Position numbers and translations under genes: made by a program
Assembly (NCBI RefSeq): GCF_014268595.2
Contig: NZ_CP077091.1
Span: forward strand, 4,012,001 to 4,076,000
Length of the DNA: 64,000 nt
Source: Pseudomonas hamedanensis
GTDB lineage: Bacteria > Pseudomonadota > Gammaproteobacteria > Pseudomonadales > Pseudomonadaceae
Direction of reading: 5' to 3'
Notes under the pieces: generated by a model
Seen by the model: the letters and a program-made list of their open reading frames with translations, nothing else
What the model was told of the DNA's origin: nothing
The model's database searches: none
Part shown: in pieces, positions 37,029 through 45,357 of the stretch
Numbering within the stretch: position 1 is the stretch's first letter
How the letters are laid out: each line of letters opens with the position of its first letter

Positions 37029-38333
37029 CGCCTGTTGCAACTCGACAAAGAACGGCGTCTTGCCGGCCGTGGTGGTCGCGAAGGCTCCACGGGGCAGCCG
37101 CCGCACCTGCAACCCAAGCACGCCGGGCAATTTGAGCAAGGCACTGGCCTGCGCCTCGGCGTGCAAAGCCTGCTCAAGGCCACCCTGCGCAGCAGCGGGG
37201 AGTTTGTCCTCGGCGATGACCAGACGCATGCACGCGCCGTTCACCTGTCGATCAATCTGCACCTGAATATCCGCCGCATGCAGATCAGGAATTGCTTGTG
37301 CGAGCACACTCAGAATCTGCCGCTGGGTAATGATCGCACCGCCCAGCTTGATCGTCGTCTCTACTCGCCCCACAAGCTCCAGCACTGGCAGGGCACTGCC
37401 ACAGGCGCACTTGGGCAAGTTGGGCACGATTCGCCCGCAGTCACCAATGCGGTAACGCAGCAACGGCACATGGTCCGGCAGCAATGGCGTCAGCAGAAAC
37501 TCGCCGCACTCACCCTCGGGCAGCGCTTGCAGGGTCAACGGATTGACCACTTCGACCAGCATCGCGTCGGCATGCAGATGATAGAAACCCGGCTCCAGAT
37601 GGGCGCACTGAAAACCGATCGGGCCGGTCTCCGTCGCGCTGTAGCCCAGTGATCGCAAGGTCAGGCCCGGCCAGTCTCGGGTCAGTTGCTCACGCAGCAG
37701 CGCGCTGCACGGTTCTCCGATGTAGTAGAGCCACTTCAGGCTACCCAGCTGTCTTCTGTCGACAGCGACATCATTGAACAGCGCCGCCGCGAAGGAGGGC
37801 GTGCAGATCAGGGCATCGGCCTTTTGTGACTGGACCAGTTCGGCAATGCGTTGAAGGCCCATCAGTGAGCCGGCGGGTAACAAGCGCGCGCCGAGGCGCT
37901 GAACGATGGCCGCCGCGTATTGAAACGCGCCCTGCATTTCGCCGGCAGTGAGGCAATTGATCACCACAGAGGGGGTCTGGCCCGTCGCAAACATCCGTAC
38001 GCCCAAGCGCACGATGCTGTCGTTGAAGGCCCAGGAGTGGGTGATGTGCTTGCGGTTGCCGGTGCTACCGCCCGATGTCAGGGTCAACCCACCACCCGGC
38101 GCCAGGTGCGATGCCTCGCCCAGCAGAGAAAACAGCAATCCGCCCTGTTCGTCCTCTACGGCCTGAACCGGCAGCAGGTGCAGATCCTCCGCGCTCTGCA
38201 CGCGCCGTATCGGCGGACACACCGTACAGAACCAGGACAACGAACGCGCATGGGCGAACTTGCGCGCAAGGGCTTCGGTCGCTGCCGCGTAAACCGTGGC
38301 AGCGCTGGCAAACAGCAGCGGATCATCGGTCAT
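37011..38333 (-). CDS. PaaK-like adenylate-forming enzyme (last gene of unknown operon)
   Basis: A 440-residue enzyme of the phenylacetate-CoA ligase/coenzyme F390 synthetase branch of ANL enzymes. The ATP-binding loop is LTSGGSTGNRKHITHS (near residue 82), then YSATETGPIGF (A5), RYRIGDCG (A7), and a CxC pair (KCACGS) found in PaaK relatives. RVETTIKLGGAIITQRQI leads to the C-terminal lid. It should activate a carboxylic acid as the adenylate, then pass it to CoA, an amine or another acceptor. Substrate is unknown. Its start overlaps the oxoamine synthase gene by 11 bases. Confidence 0.8.
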   Translation of the reverse strand: MTDDPLLFASAATVYAAATEALARKFAHARSLSWFCTVCPPIRRVQSAEDLHLLPVQAVEDEQGGLLFSLLGEASHLAPGGGLTLTSGGSTGNRKHITHSWAFNDSIVRLGVRMFATGQTPSVVINCLTAGEMQGAFQYAAAIVQRLGARLLPAGSLMGLQRIAELVQSQKADALICTPSFAAALFNDVAVDRRQLGSLKWLYYIGEPCSALLREQLTRDWPGLTLRSLGYSATETGPIGFQCAHLEPGFYHLHADAMLVEVVNPLTLQALPEGECGEFLLTPLLPDHVPLLRYRIGDCGRIVPNLPKCACGSALPVLELVGRVETTIKLGGAIITQRQILSVLAQAIPDLHAADIQVQIDRQVNGACMRLVIAEDKLPAAAQGGLEQALHAEAQASALLKLPGVLGLQVRRLPRGAFATTTAGKTPFFVELQQAPTRLA

Positions 38334-39591
38334 GGGTGCGTTCTCCCTGACGGATGCACAACTCGTCGAAGCCAGTGCTCACGGCTGTCGCCAGGTGTTC
38401 GAGCTGGGCCTGGCTGTGATTCGCGCTGATTGCCAGACGCAGCATCGCCTCGCCTTTGGCCACCACCGGAAACAGCGCAGTGGTGACCGCAATGGCCTGC
38501 CGGCGCAGATGCAGCGCCAGACTCACTGCATCACGCTCGGCGCCGACCCGGACGAAGCGTATGGGCGATGCGATTCGGTGATTGCCCAGTCGCGCTCCCA
38601 GCAAGTCATCGATCAGCGCGACATTGCGCCACAACGCGGCCTGAAGCGGACCCAACTGCGGTGAAAGATGAATGTTCGCAGAGGCGACCGCAGCACCGAC
38701 ACCGCCCATGGACAGAGGGCCGCCGAAGGTATAGGTCGAGGCGTGGCGCCGTATCAGTTCGGCATCGGCCACCGCCCGCACGGTAATTGCCCCACCGGTT
38801 GCGCCAAAGGCCTTGGACAGGGAAGACAACACAATCATGCGATCGCGCAGTGACTCCGTGGCGGCGACAAGCGCATATCCGCCGCCTGCCAGCCCGTGGA
38901 TCGAGGTGCCATGGGCGTCATCTGCATACAGGTAACCGTCAAAGCGCTCGGCCAGTTGCAGCAAGCGATTGACCGGATACACCCCGCGCATCGAACCGAT
39001 GCTGTCGGTCAGGATGATTGGCGTATTGCCTGCCGCGACGGCTGTTGTACAGGCATCTTCGACTTGCTGCACATCGCTGCAATCACAGCGCAGCACGGGT
39101 CCGAACTGGCACAGGATGCCTTGCAATACCTGCATTGAGGCATGGGCAGCCCGGTCGACGATCCAGCCGGGACCTCGACGCAAGGGATACGAGGGCAACT
39201 CGCCGGAGCCGAGCAGCGGCAGGCAACCGAGGTGCGCGCTACCGACGGAGTTGAAGGTGACCGTATGCCCCTGGAAAATTTGGTTCAGCCGCTCATCAAG
39301 TTCGCGCATCGGCGGCAACAGTGCCCGGGTGCGCGCGGCAGCGAACTGCACGCCGAACATTTCCACGGCCTGCACCGCGCCTTCAATCAAGCGCGGATCG
39401 CATTCGAGTCCCAGATAAGAGCAGGAAAGAAATTCAGTCAGGCATTCGCCACTGTCCAACTCGATGTTCTTGCCGTCGCGCGTCATGACCTTGAGACCGT
39501 TGAGGCCGGCATCGAACAGTTGCTGTTGGTCGTCACGGGCCTGGCGAACGCGATTGCTGACCCAGTTGACGGTCGGATGAGGTGTATTCAT
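38323..39591 (-). CDS. PLP-dependent alpha-oxoamine synthase-like enzyme (CqsA/KBL/SPT fold)
   Basis: A 422-residue aminotransferase fold-type I enzyme. The pyridoxal Lys is K260 in SSLSKAFGATGG. H150 (RAAHAS) stacks on the ring, and D224 with H227 in YADDAHGTS hold it, as in AonS, KBL and CqsA. Such enzymes join an acyl-CoA and an amino acid with loss of CO2, or in CqsA take S-adenosylmethionine or aminobutyrate as the amino donor. It lies fourth of five genes, with a four-base overlap with the DUF3419 gene upstream. The acyl and amino substrates cannot be told from sequence alone. Confidence 0.82.
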   Translation of the reverse strand: MNTPHPTVNWVSNRVRQARDDQQQLFDAGLNGLKVMTRDGKNIELDSGECLTEFLSCSYLGLECDPRLIEGAVQAVEMFGVQFAAARTRALLPPMRELDERLNQIFQGHTVTFNSVGSAHLGCLPLLGSGELPSYPLRRGPGWIVDRAAHASMQVLQGILCQFGPVLRCDCSDVQQVEDACTTAVAAGNTPIILTDSIGSMRGVYPVNRLLQLAERFDGYLYADDAHGTSIHGLAGGGYALVAATESLRDRMIVLSSLSKAFGATGGAITVRAVADAELIRRHASTYTFGGPLSMGGVGAAVASANIHLSPQLGPLQAALWRNVALIDDLLGARLGNHRIASPIRFVRVGAERDAVSLALHLRRQAIAVTTALFPVVAKGEAMLRLAISANHSQAQLEHLATAVSTGFDELCIRQGERTHDR

Positions 39592-40682
39592 CGGGATACC
39601 TGCACAGGTGAGGTCTGGCGATAGACCTGTACGCGCCAGAGCTGGGTTTTTTCACGCGCAATCGCTTCGTGAAACTGCGAGCTGACATCACGGAAGCCTT
39701 CGCAGTCGGGCCGGACCACGCGCAAATGGCCGCGCATCACCGTGAGGGCATGCTCGGCCAGGGCCGGTCGCAGCCGCTGTAGAACCGTCGCGGCAGTAGC
39801 ATCGGGCAAAAATGAAGGCACATCCGACAGCGAGACGAAATCCACTTCAGTGCACGCGGCCACGCAATCAACGATGTCGCCCTGTACCACGCTCACTCGG
39901 CACTGCTTCAACGCTTCACGAGCACTTTGAAAAATCTGTGGATCACACTCCAGCGGGTAGCCTTGCGGATACCGCAGCTCACCGAAGAACAGCATCTGCA
40001 GAAAGAAGCTTTCGCGCACGACCTGTGTCGTGAACAAGGCATGGAAAATGTCGAGGTAGACCTTGCGCGAACTGATTCCCAGGTTATTCGCCGGAAACGC
40101 ACCGCGGTACAGCAACGAGTTGAGTACGGCGGCATTGCCCAGCAACCCGATGACGGCTTTCCAGCGCCGAAGTGGAAAATGGCGGCGGTAATAGTCCGAT
40201 TGCTCGCCAAGGTCGCAACACTGGAAAATCCCACGGCCGGCCTTTCCAGTGACCAGACCGTTGATCCTCGCCAGGCGCCGCAAGGTCTGCTCGAACGCGC
40301 CCAGATAGATCGGCGCGTGCCAGTGACTGGACTGGAACAGGTCCGCCAGCCAGCGGCGATCCACCAGGGGCAGGTCCAGTTGCCGGAAAACCGACTGGCG
40401 CCGCGTGATCGAGGTGTCTGGGCGATACCCCATGAAGTCCATGAACGACTCATGGTCGGTCTGCTCCAGCAGGGCCAGGCGCAACCGGGTGAACGCCAGT
40501 TGCGGTGCACTGATATCAGCACAGGTCAGGCGTGCCGGGAATCGGGCGAGCAAGGGCAAAAGCCGGCTGCCACATCCGGCGACGTCCACCACATGCCGGG
40601 CATGCTCGGGCACAATCCTGTGCTCGAGCGCGGCGTCTTCATCACCCAGCGAATAATTCAGCCGCTCGAAGTAATCAGCCAT
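39588..40682 (-). CDS. BtaA/DUF3419-like SAM-dependent 3-amino-3-carboxypropyl transferase
   Basis: A 364-residue protein. ADYFERLNYSLGDEDAALEH at the start, VVDVAGCGSRLLPLLARF, TCADISAPQLAFTRLRLALL and ESFMDFMGYR are features of DUF3419 proteins. That family includes BtaA, which transfers the aminocarboxypropyl group of S-adenosylmethionine to diacylglycerol. The start at 40682 follows a perfect GGGAGG; the frame opening at 40721 lacks one. The C-terminal part (from about residue 270) is methyltransferase-like. Whether it moves an aminocarboxypropyl or a methyl group is open. No BtaB partner gene is nearby, so betaine lipid synthesis is less likely. Confidence 0.75.
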   Translation of the reverse strand: MADYFERLNYSLGDEDAALEHRIVPEHARHVVDVAGCGSRLLPLLARFPARLTCADISAPQLAFTRLRLALLEQTDHESFMDFMGYRPDTSITRRQSVFRQLDLPLVDRRWLADLFQSSHWHAPIYLGAFEQTLRRLARINGLVTGKAGRGIFQCCDLGEQSDYYRRHFPLRRWKAVIGLLGNAAVLNSLLYRGAFPANNLGISSRKVYLDIFHALFTTQVVRESFFLQMLFFGELRYPQGYPLECDPQIFQSAREALKQCRVSVVQGDIVDCVAACTEVDFVSLSDVPSFLPDATAATVLQRLRPALAEHALTVMRGHLRVVRPDCEGFRDVSSQFHEAIAREKTQLWRVQVYRQTSPVQVSR

Positions 40683-40724
40683 GCCGGCCTCCCTGCGTCC
40701 GCTGCGAAAATGAACAGGCACGCG

Positions 40725-41459
40725 TCATGATTGATCCAGGGCATGCAGAAAGTCGTAGCGGGGCGCCTGGCCGCTTTGCCAGGCTTCGTACTGCTCATAC
40801 ACCGCTTCGAGCATGTTGCCGGTCAGGCGCAGACTGGTTTCCATCACCACCGTAATGGCGTCCCAGTCAGCCTGACTTTTGCAGGTTCGCTGCAGGATGA
40901 GTTTGATTTCGTTGAAGTGCTCGATATCGATATCGGAGTGCGCAATAAAAAACGTCAACTGGGCAGGTTTCAGTGCCAGAACTTCGCTTATCCGGGTGAT
41001 CAATGGCGTGATGAACTGATAGGCGTTTTCTGCCCAATAACTGTAGCCAAGTCGCTGTAATGGATTCCCGGTGAAAGAAATCCAGTACAAATAAGCGATC
41101 AGTACTTCTGTGGCCGGAAGTGCAGGCGGCATATCGAAAACTTCGCTTTTGAGGCCCAGACTCATGACATCGTGCAGGGCCATTTTTTCATGGCCGACTT
41201 CCTGGGCGGCATGTTCGAAGCAGAACTTTGCATAGACCGGATTATCGGCGTGACGCACGCCCACCAATCCCTGATTACGGGCATTGTGCGCGGTGTAGTG
41301 AAATGTTTCGATCATATAGAGGGCATATAACGCTTTGCTCACGCTTCCCTCGCGGATGGCCCTGACCAACCGTGAGTTGTCGAGAATATCGGCCCATGTT
41401 TTTTCGATTCGCTGGTCAAGCAGAATCAACTGCTGTTCAAAACTGACGGACGTGTTCAT
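40725..41459 (-). CDS. Haem-oxygenase-like di-iron oxidase (HDO)
   Basis: A 244-residue all-helical protein. The metal ligands expected for the HDO fold are in place: E51 and H58 (ETFHYTAH, E-x6-H), a glutamate near 144 (YWAENAYQF), and H174, D178 and H181 (HSDIDIEH), spaced as in Chlamydia CADD. A second EVGHEKM segment (E87, H90) is also conserved-looking. Related enzymes oxidise or cleave amines and fatty acids, hydroxylate nitrogen or make alkenes, with two irons and oxygen. It is second in the operon, overlapping the acyltransferase gene by 23 bases. GC is lower than in neighbours (about 47% in 40981-41040). Confidence 0.82.
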   Translation of the reverse strand: MNTSVSFEQQLILLDQRIEKTWADILDNSRLVRAIREGSVSKALYALYMIETFHYTAHNARNQGLVGVRHADNPVYAKFCFEHAAQEVGHEKMALHDVMSLGLKSEVFDMPPALPATEVLIAYLYWISFTGNPLQRLGYSYWAENAYQFITPLITRISEVLALKPAQLTFFIAHSDIDIEHFNEIKLILQRTCKSQADWDAITVVMETSLRLTGNMLEAVYEQYEAWQSGQAPRYDFLHALDQS

Positions 41460-42105
41460 CGCAATTCTCCGAAGGGTTGGCGTTGAGGGCGACGGGTTGC
41501 TGCAGGGCCGCAAGGATTTCCCGCCATTGCGCCGCGAGCAGCCAGTAATCGCCACGCGCGCGTTGCTCGATATGAAGGGCGGTGGAGGGAAGCGGGGTCA
41601 GGCCGAAACGCTGGAACATGCGCCGCTGTGGCGACCGGCACAAGGCGGTGATCCCTTGATAGCCACGGTTGATCGCCCACTCGGTAGCAACCGCCAGCAG
41701 GCCATTGATCGGTACGGACCGGTGCTGTTGCGAATGGGTGATCAGGCGACTGAACTCGACATGACGCGCCAGCGCCACCGTCGGTGAAAGATACTGTTGC
41801 GCCAGGGAGGCCCATTCGAAAGGCGAGGGCGTTACCCTCAATACGCCCACCAGTTGGTCACGCTGGTACATCAGAAAATGAGTACTGCGCGCCACAATCG
41901 CCAGGCTGGTTTCCAGCGCCCGGGCTCTGGAGGTCAGCATGTAATGTTGTAAGCGCAAACGAAACTGCCGCCCGACAAATCGCTCAAATTCGCGAGCATC
42001 CGATCCGGCTTCAAGAATAACGACACGATAACCGCCTTGCTGATTAATCAATGCCACTTGCAGTCGTTGCAGATAGTCCCTGAGTTGTAAATCCGTAGTA
42101 TCCAT
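41437..42105 (-). CDS. FeeM-like N-acyl amino acid synthase (GNAT-fold acyltransferase)
   Basis: A 222-residue protein, first in the operon. The GNAT core shows RSVPINGLLAVATEWAINRG (near residue 140) then GITALCRSPQRRMFQRFG, the pattern of the FeeM/autoinducer-synthase branch. It should transfer an acyl chain, perhaps from acyl-ACP, to an amino acid or amine. No acyl-carrier gene is in the operon. The start at 42105 follows GGAGAAGGA and lies downstream of a -35/-10-like promoter. Its 3' end overlaps the di-iron oxidase gene. Alternative: a plain N-acetyltransferase. Confidence 0.72.
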   Translation of the reverse strand: MDTTDLQLRDYLQRLQVALINQQGGYRVVILEAGSDAREFERFVGRQFRLRLQHYMLTSRARALETSLAIVARSTHFLMYQRDQLVGVLRVTPSPFEWASLAQQYLSPTVALARHVEFSRLITHSQQHRSVPINGLLAVATEWAINRGYQGITALCRSPQRRMFQRFGLTPLPSTALHIEQRARGDYWLLAAQWREILAALQQPVALNANPSENCDEHVRQF

Positions 42106-42223
42106 TCCTTCTCCGCAAACGTTAACTTATCGAAGTTTTCTGCGCGCATTTGAATAATGGATGCTTTTGGAAATATCGCCACTGCGCGACTTCTGATAAT
42201 CACGTGGGAAAAATTACTGGATT

Positions 42224-42253
42224 TTTATAGTTATCGATTCGTCTGACACACAA
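42224..42253 (-). promoter_or_regulatory. Candidate sigma-70 promoter of the unknown operon
   Basis: On the minus strand, TTGTGT (42253-42248) and TATAAA (42229-42224) are 18 bases apart. The leader to the first start codon at 42105 would be about 110 bases. Confidence 0.45.
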
Positions 42254-42321
42254 AGAAACAGCACAACAAACAAGTTGTTTAAATTACGAGCGAGATTGAA
42301 AGACGAATAACCAATGGGTGT

Positions 42322-42353
42322 AGTACTCCTCGTCTGGACGATCGAGGAGTACT
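42322..42353. terminator. 11-base perfect hairpin after tsaC (terminator or operator)
   Basis: AGTACTCCTCG and CGAGGAGTACT are exact arms around a ten-base loop. It begins 25 bases beyond the tsaC stop, in the direction of transcription. No T-run follows on the minus strand, so an operator or a stalling/attenuation site for the operon is as likely as a terminator. Confidence 0.5.
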
Positions 42354-42377
42354 CAAGGATTGCGGGAAAAAATGCTG

Positions 42378-42935
42378 TCAGTCGGGGCGAATGACGTTGC
42401 CGGTGACCAGATCGCGGATGACGCTGGGGTTCTTGCGCCCTCCCAACTGCCCGCCCAGCACGCGGTCGATCTGTCCGCGGAAATATTGCTCGACCCGCAG
42501 GCGAGTACGCGCCGCCGGGCGCCCTTGTGGGTTGGCCGAGGTGGAGATCAGCGGCCCGACCATCGAGCACAGATCGCGCACCTGTGGATGATCGCTGACG
42601 CGCAGCGCCACGGTGTCATGCACCCCGGTAACCCATTCCGGCAACAGGTTCTGGTGCGGTACCAGCCAGGTGTTTGGCCCCGGCCAGGTGCTGGCCATGC
42701 GGTCGAGCCACTCTTGCGGGAAGTCTTCAAACAAAAAGTCGAACTGGCGGATGTTGTCTGCCACCAGAATCAGGCCTTTATTGACCGAGCGATTTTTGAT
42801 CGCCAGCAGCCGATCCACCGCTTCCTCGTTCCACGGGTCGCACCCCAGCCCCCAGACGGCTTCGGTTGGATAGGCAATCACCGCGCCGGCGCGAATATCT
42901 CGTGCGGCTTGCTGCACACGCCAACTGTTGACCAT
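42378..42935 (-). CDS. tsaC: Threonylcarbamoyl-AMP synthase TsaC
   Basis: A 185-residue YrdC-fold enzyme that makes threonylcarbamoyl-AMP from threonine, bicarbonate and ATP for the t6A tRNA modification. The KxR-SxN pattern is present: [13 protein letters not shown], with RVSDHPQV and [12 protein letters not shown] further on. Length fits TsaC rather than the longer Sua5. It is the last conserved gene of the block before the inserted operon. In P. aeruginosa it (PA0022) precedes qor, as recalled. Confidence 0.92.
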   Translation of the reverse strand: MVNSWRVQQAARDIRAGAVIAYPTEAVWGLGCDPWNEEAVDRLLAIKNRSVNKGLILVADNIRQFDFLFEDFPQEWLDRMASTWPGPNTWLVPHQNLLPEWVTGVHDTVALRVSDHPQVRDLCSMVGPLISTSANPQGRPAARTRLRVEQYFRGQIDRVLGGQLGGRKNPSVIRDLVTGNVIRPD

Positions 42936-42989
42936 GAAAAAATCTCCGCAAACAGGTTTCGCGCAGTTTACCGATCTTCCCCGTAAAAC

Positions 42990-44090
42990 CTAGCTTGTCC
43001 TGGCCAACCAGCGACCGTTTTCGCACACGGCGCGGCCGTCCATTTCCAGTTCGGTCAGCGCTGCCAGCACTTTGGGCAAGGCCCAGCCACTGCTGTTGGC
43101 CAGCGCCTCGCTGGTATGAGGCGCCGCGTGGAGCAACATGAGCAGCGGGTGATCGGCCTCAGCTATATCGGTGGATAAAGGCAGATGTTGCCAGCCACGC
43201 AGGGCTTCGAGGATATGTTCTATGGTTTCCACCAGGACTGCGCCGTCACGGATCAACTGGTGACAGCCACGCGCACCCGGATGGTGGATCGACCCCGGAA
43301 TCGCATACACCTCGCGCCCCTGTTCCGCCGCCAGCCTGGCGGTGATCAGCGAACCGCTGGCGACACTCGCTTCGACCACCAGCACGCCGAGGGACAAGCC
43401 GCTGATAATCCGGTTGCGCCGGGGGAAGTTGCTGGCGCTCGGCCCGGCATCCAGCACCAGCTCCGACAGCACGGCACTGCCTGACTCGATCATGGCGTCG
43501 GCCAACCGCCGATTGCGCTGTGGATAAAACTTTTCAAGCCCGGTGCCAAGGACGCCAACGGTCTGCCCGCCGATGTCCAGTGCAGCTTGATGGGCCGCCG
43601 CATCAATGCCCAGCGCCAGACCACTGGTGATGACGAAACCGGCCCCGGCGAGACTGCGGGCGAACGCGGCCGCGGTGTCCATTCCCGGGCGCGATGCGCG
43701 GCGGCTGCCAACCATGGCCAGTTGCGGCTTTTCCAGAATCAGCGGATCCCCGGCCACGAACAGCAGCGGCGGCGGGTCGGGAATCTGCGCCAGCAGCGCC
43801 GGGTAATCCGGCTGGTCCCACATCAACAGATGTTGGCCCGGACGCTCTAGCCAGCGCAGTGCATGGCTGGCGCCATCACGAACTTCAGGGCTGCGCCGGG
43901 CCTCGGCGCACGTCGCTGGCAACCCCAGCGAGCGCCAGGCGCTGGCCGGTGCGCTGAGGGCTTTGGACGCCGAGCCGAAGGCTTCGAACAATTTTGCAAA
44001 ACGCTTGGGACCGATGTCCGGCAAGCGGTGCAAGCGCAGGCGCGCTTCCAGTTCTGCCGGCGAGACCGGCGTACAGACAGACGACATCAT
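42990..44090 (-). CDS. dprA: DNA processing protein DprA
   Basis: A 366-residue protein that loads RecA on single-stranded DNA during natural transformation. An N-terminal helical region (LRLHRLPDIGPKRFAKLFEA) is followed by the Rossmann-like core with AMVGSRRASRPGMDTA, SGLALGIDAAAHQAAL and NRIISGLSLGVLVVEA. A winged helix ends the protein (EALANSSGWALPKVLAALTEL). The gene is upstream of tsaC on the same strand, 54 bases away. Naturally competent function in this organism is not shown by the window. Confidence 0.93.
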   Translation of the reverse strand: MMSSVCTPVSPAELEARLRLHRLPDIGPKRFAKLFEAFGSASKALSAPASAWRSLGLPATCAEARRSPEVRDGASHALRWLERPGQHLLMWDQPDYPALLAQIPDPPPLLFVAGDPLILEKPQLAMVGSRRASRPGMDTAAAFARSLAGAGFVITSGLALGIDAAAHQAALDIGGQTVGVLGTGLEKFYPQRNRRLADAMIESGSAVLSELVLDAGPSASNFPRRNRIISGLSLGVLVVEASVASGSLITARLAAEQGREVYAIPGSIHHPGARGCHQLIRDGAVLVETIEHILEALRGWQHLPLSTDIAEADHPLLMLLHAAPHTSEALANSSGWALPKVLAALTELEMDGRAVCENGRWLARTS

Positions 44091-44171
44091 GGATCATCCT
44101 TGATCATGGACAAGCCCCGAACCCTTCGGGACAAGTTGTGGATAACTCTGTTTATAACTTGTTGAGCAAGC

Positions 44172-45197
44172 TTACGGATTGCGTACCTTGTCGAGCACCG
44201 CCAGCGAGCGCGATGCGTTGAGGACGAGGCCATAGCTGAGCTTTTCGTACGTACGAAACACCATCAGCAAACCGGCGCGTTCGTCGGGAATTTTCACCGG
44301 CTGGCCGGTGATCCGGTCGCGCACGGTTTCGCCGGTTTTCATCACCGCCAGCACGTTTCCTTCGGCCAGACCGTCGCGCCTGCCCTTGTTCAGGGTAACG
44401 ACATCCATCACGCCGATCTGCGTGACGCCGCGAGGCACGTCGATGATCACGCCGTTAATGGCGGTAGTGGGCGCGCCGGGCATAAAGGTCGAGTTGATCG
44501 AGCGCTCCTCGCCGCTGAACAAGCGGTCACCCAAACGGACTTCCTGGGTGGTGCGTTGCAGCGCGAGCGTGGCGACGTCGCCTTCGGTGGCGATAATCTC
44601 GCCGCCGCCGATGTCGTCGGCATTGATGCCGAGGAATTCCTGGGTCTGCGGGTCGGTGTAGACCTTGCCTTGGCGGAAGATCCCGTAGACCGGCTGATCC
44701 GGGTCGAAGTGACCACGGGCAAAGATGCGATCGCCGGTGCCGCTGAGGACGCGTTCGGCATCACCGGCAACGATGTAGGGCGCCTTGTCGAAATCTTCCG
44801 CCGTGTCGACGATACGGTTGCTCAGCAGAAAGCTGTTGATCGACTTCAGTGGAATGCTCGGAATCGCCTCGGCCACCGGGCTGGTGCGGATCCGTGGCGA
44901 CAGTTTGATGGTGCCGCGTGATTCGCCGCGCTTGACCGTCAGTTGTGGCTGGCCGTTGACGTAGCTGAGCGTCAGCGTGTCGCCGGGGTAGATCAGATTG
45001 GGGTTTTCGATCTGCGAGTTGGCCCGCCACAGTTGCGGCCACTGCCAGGGCTCGCGCAGGTATTTGCCGGAAATGTCCCAGAGGGTATCCCCTGTCACCA
45101 CCGTGTATTGCTGCGGAAAACCATCCCTGAGTTGCACCTGCCCTTGTGCCACGCCGGCCGAAGCCAGCAACAGCAGGGCGAGTAGTGTTTTCCTCAT
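44172..45197 (-). CDS. tsaP: LysM-domain protein TsaP (type IV pilus secretin-associated)
   Basis: A 341-residue periplasmic protein with a signal peptide (1-19, ending VAQG). The LysM domain (about 33-82) shows YTVVTGDTLWDISGKYL, then LWRANSQIENPNLIYPGDTL. The C-terminal half has a FlgT_C-like beta domain (VITLNKGRRDGLAEGNVLAV). TsaP holds the PilQ secretin to peptidoglycan, and P. aeruginosa PA0020 is located beside dprA and def as here. It is divergent from def. Confidence 0.88.
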   Translation of the reverse strand: MRKTLLALLLLASAGVAQGQVQLRDGFPQQYTVVTGDTLWDISGKYLREPWQWPQLWRANSQIENPNLIYPGDTLTLSYVNGQPQLTVKRGESRGTIKLSPRIRTSPVAEAIPSIPLKSINSFLLSNRIVDTAEDFDKAPYIVAGDAERVLSGTGDRIFARGHFDPDQPVYGIFRQGKVYTDPQTQEFLGINADDIGGGEIIATEGDVATLALQRTTQEVRLGDRLFSGEERSINSTFMPGAPTTAINGVIIDVPRGVTQIGVMDVVTLNKGRRDGLAEGNVLAVMKTGETVRDRITGQPVKIPDERAGLLMVFRTYEKLSYGLVLNASRSLAVLDKVRNP

Positions 45198-45357
45198 GCA
45201 GTGAATCCCTTTATCATGTGCGTTCGCGTGAATCGTCAGAGCCCCCGTGGCTCGCTTCTGATTTTGTAGAAGCTACGCTTCACAACGGTAGCCTGCATCC
45301 TCGGACCTGCCAGGCCATCGACCCGACTTTACTCAACGTGTGCAGCAATCAAAGCCT

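Larger units (their letters stand above)
42106..42377. promoter_or_regulatory. AT-rich upstream region of the unknown operon
   Basis: This 272-base region between tsaC and the operon counts to about 37% GC in 42241-42300. It holds the candidate promoter (42224-42253, minus strand) and a hairpin (42322-42353). No other gene is visible in it. Confidence 0.65.

Noticed and set aside
37011..42105. Operon as a betaine-lipid (BtaAB) locus
   Set aside because: Only a BtaA-like protein is present; BtaB is missing and the other four enzymes do not fit that pathway.
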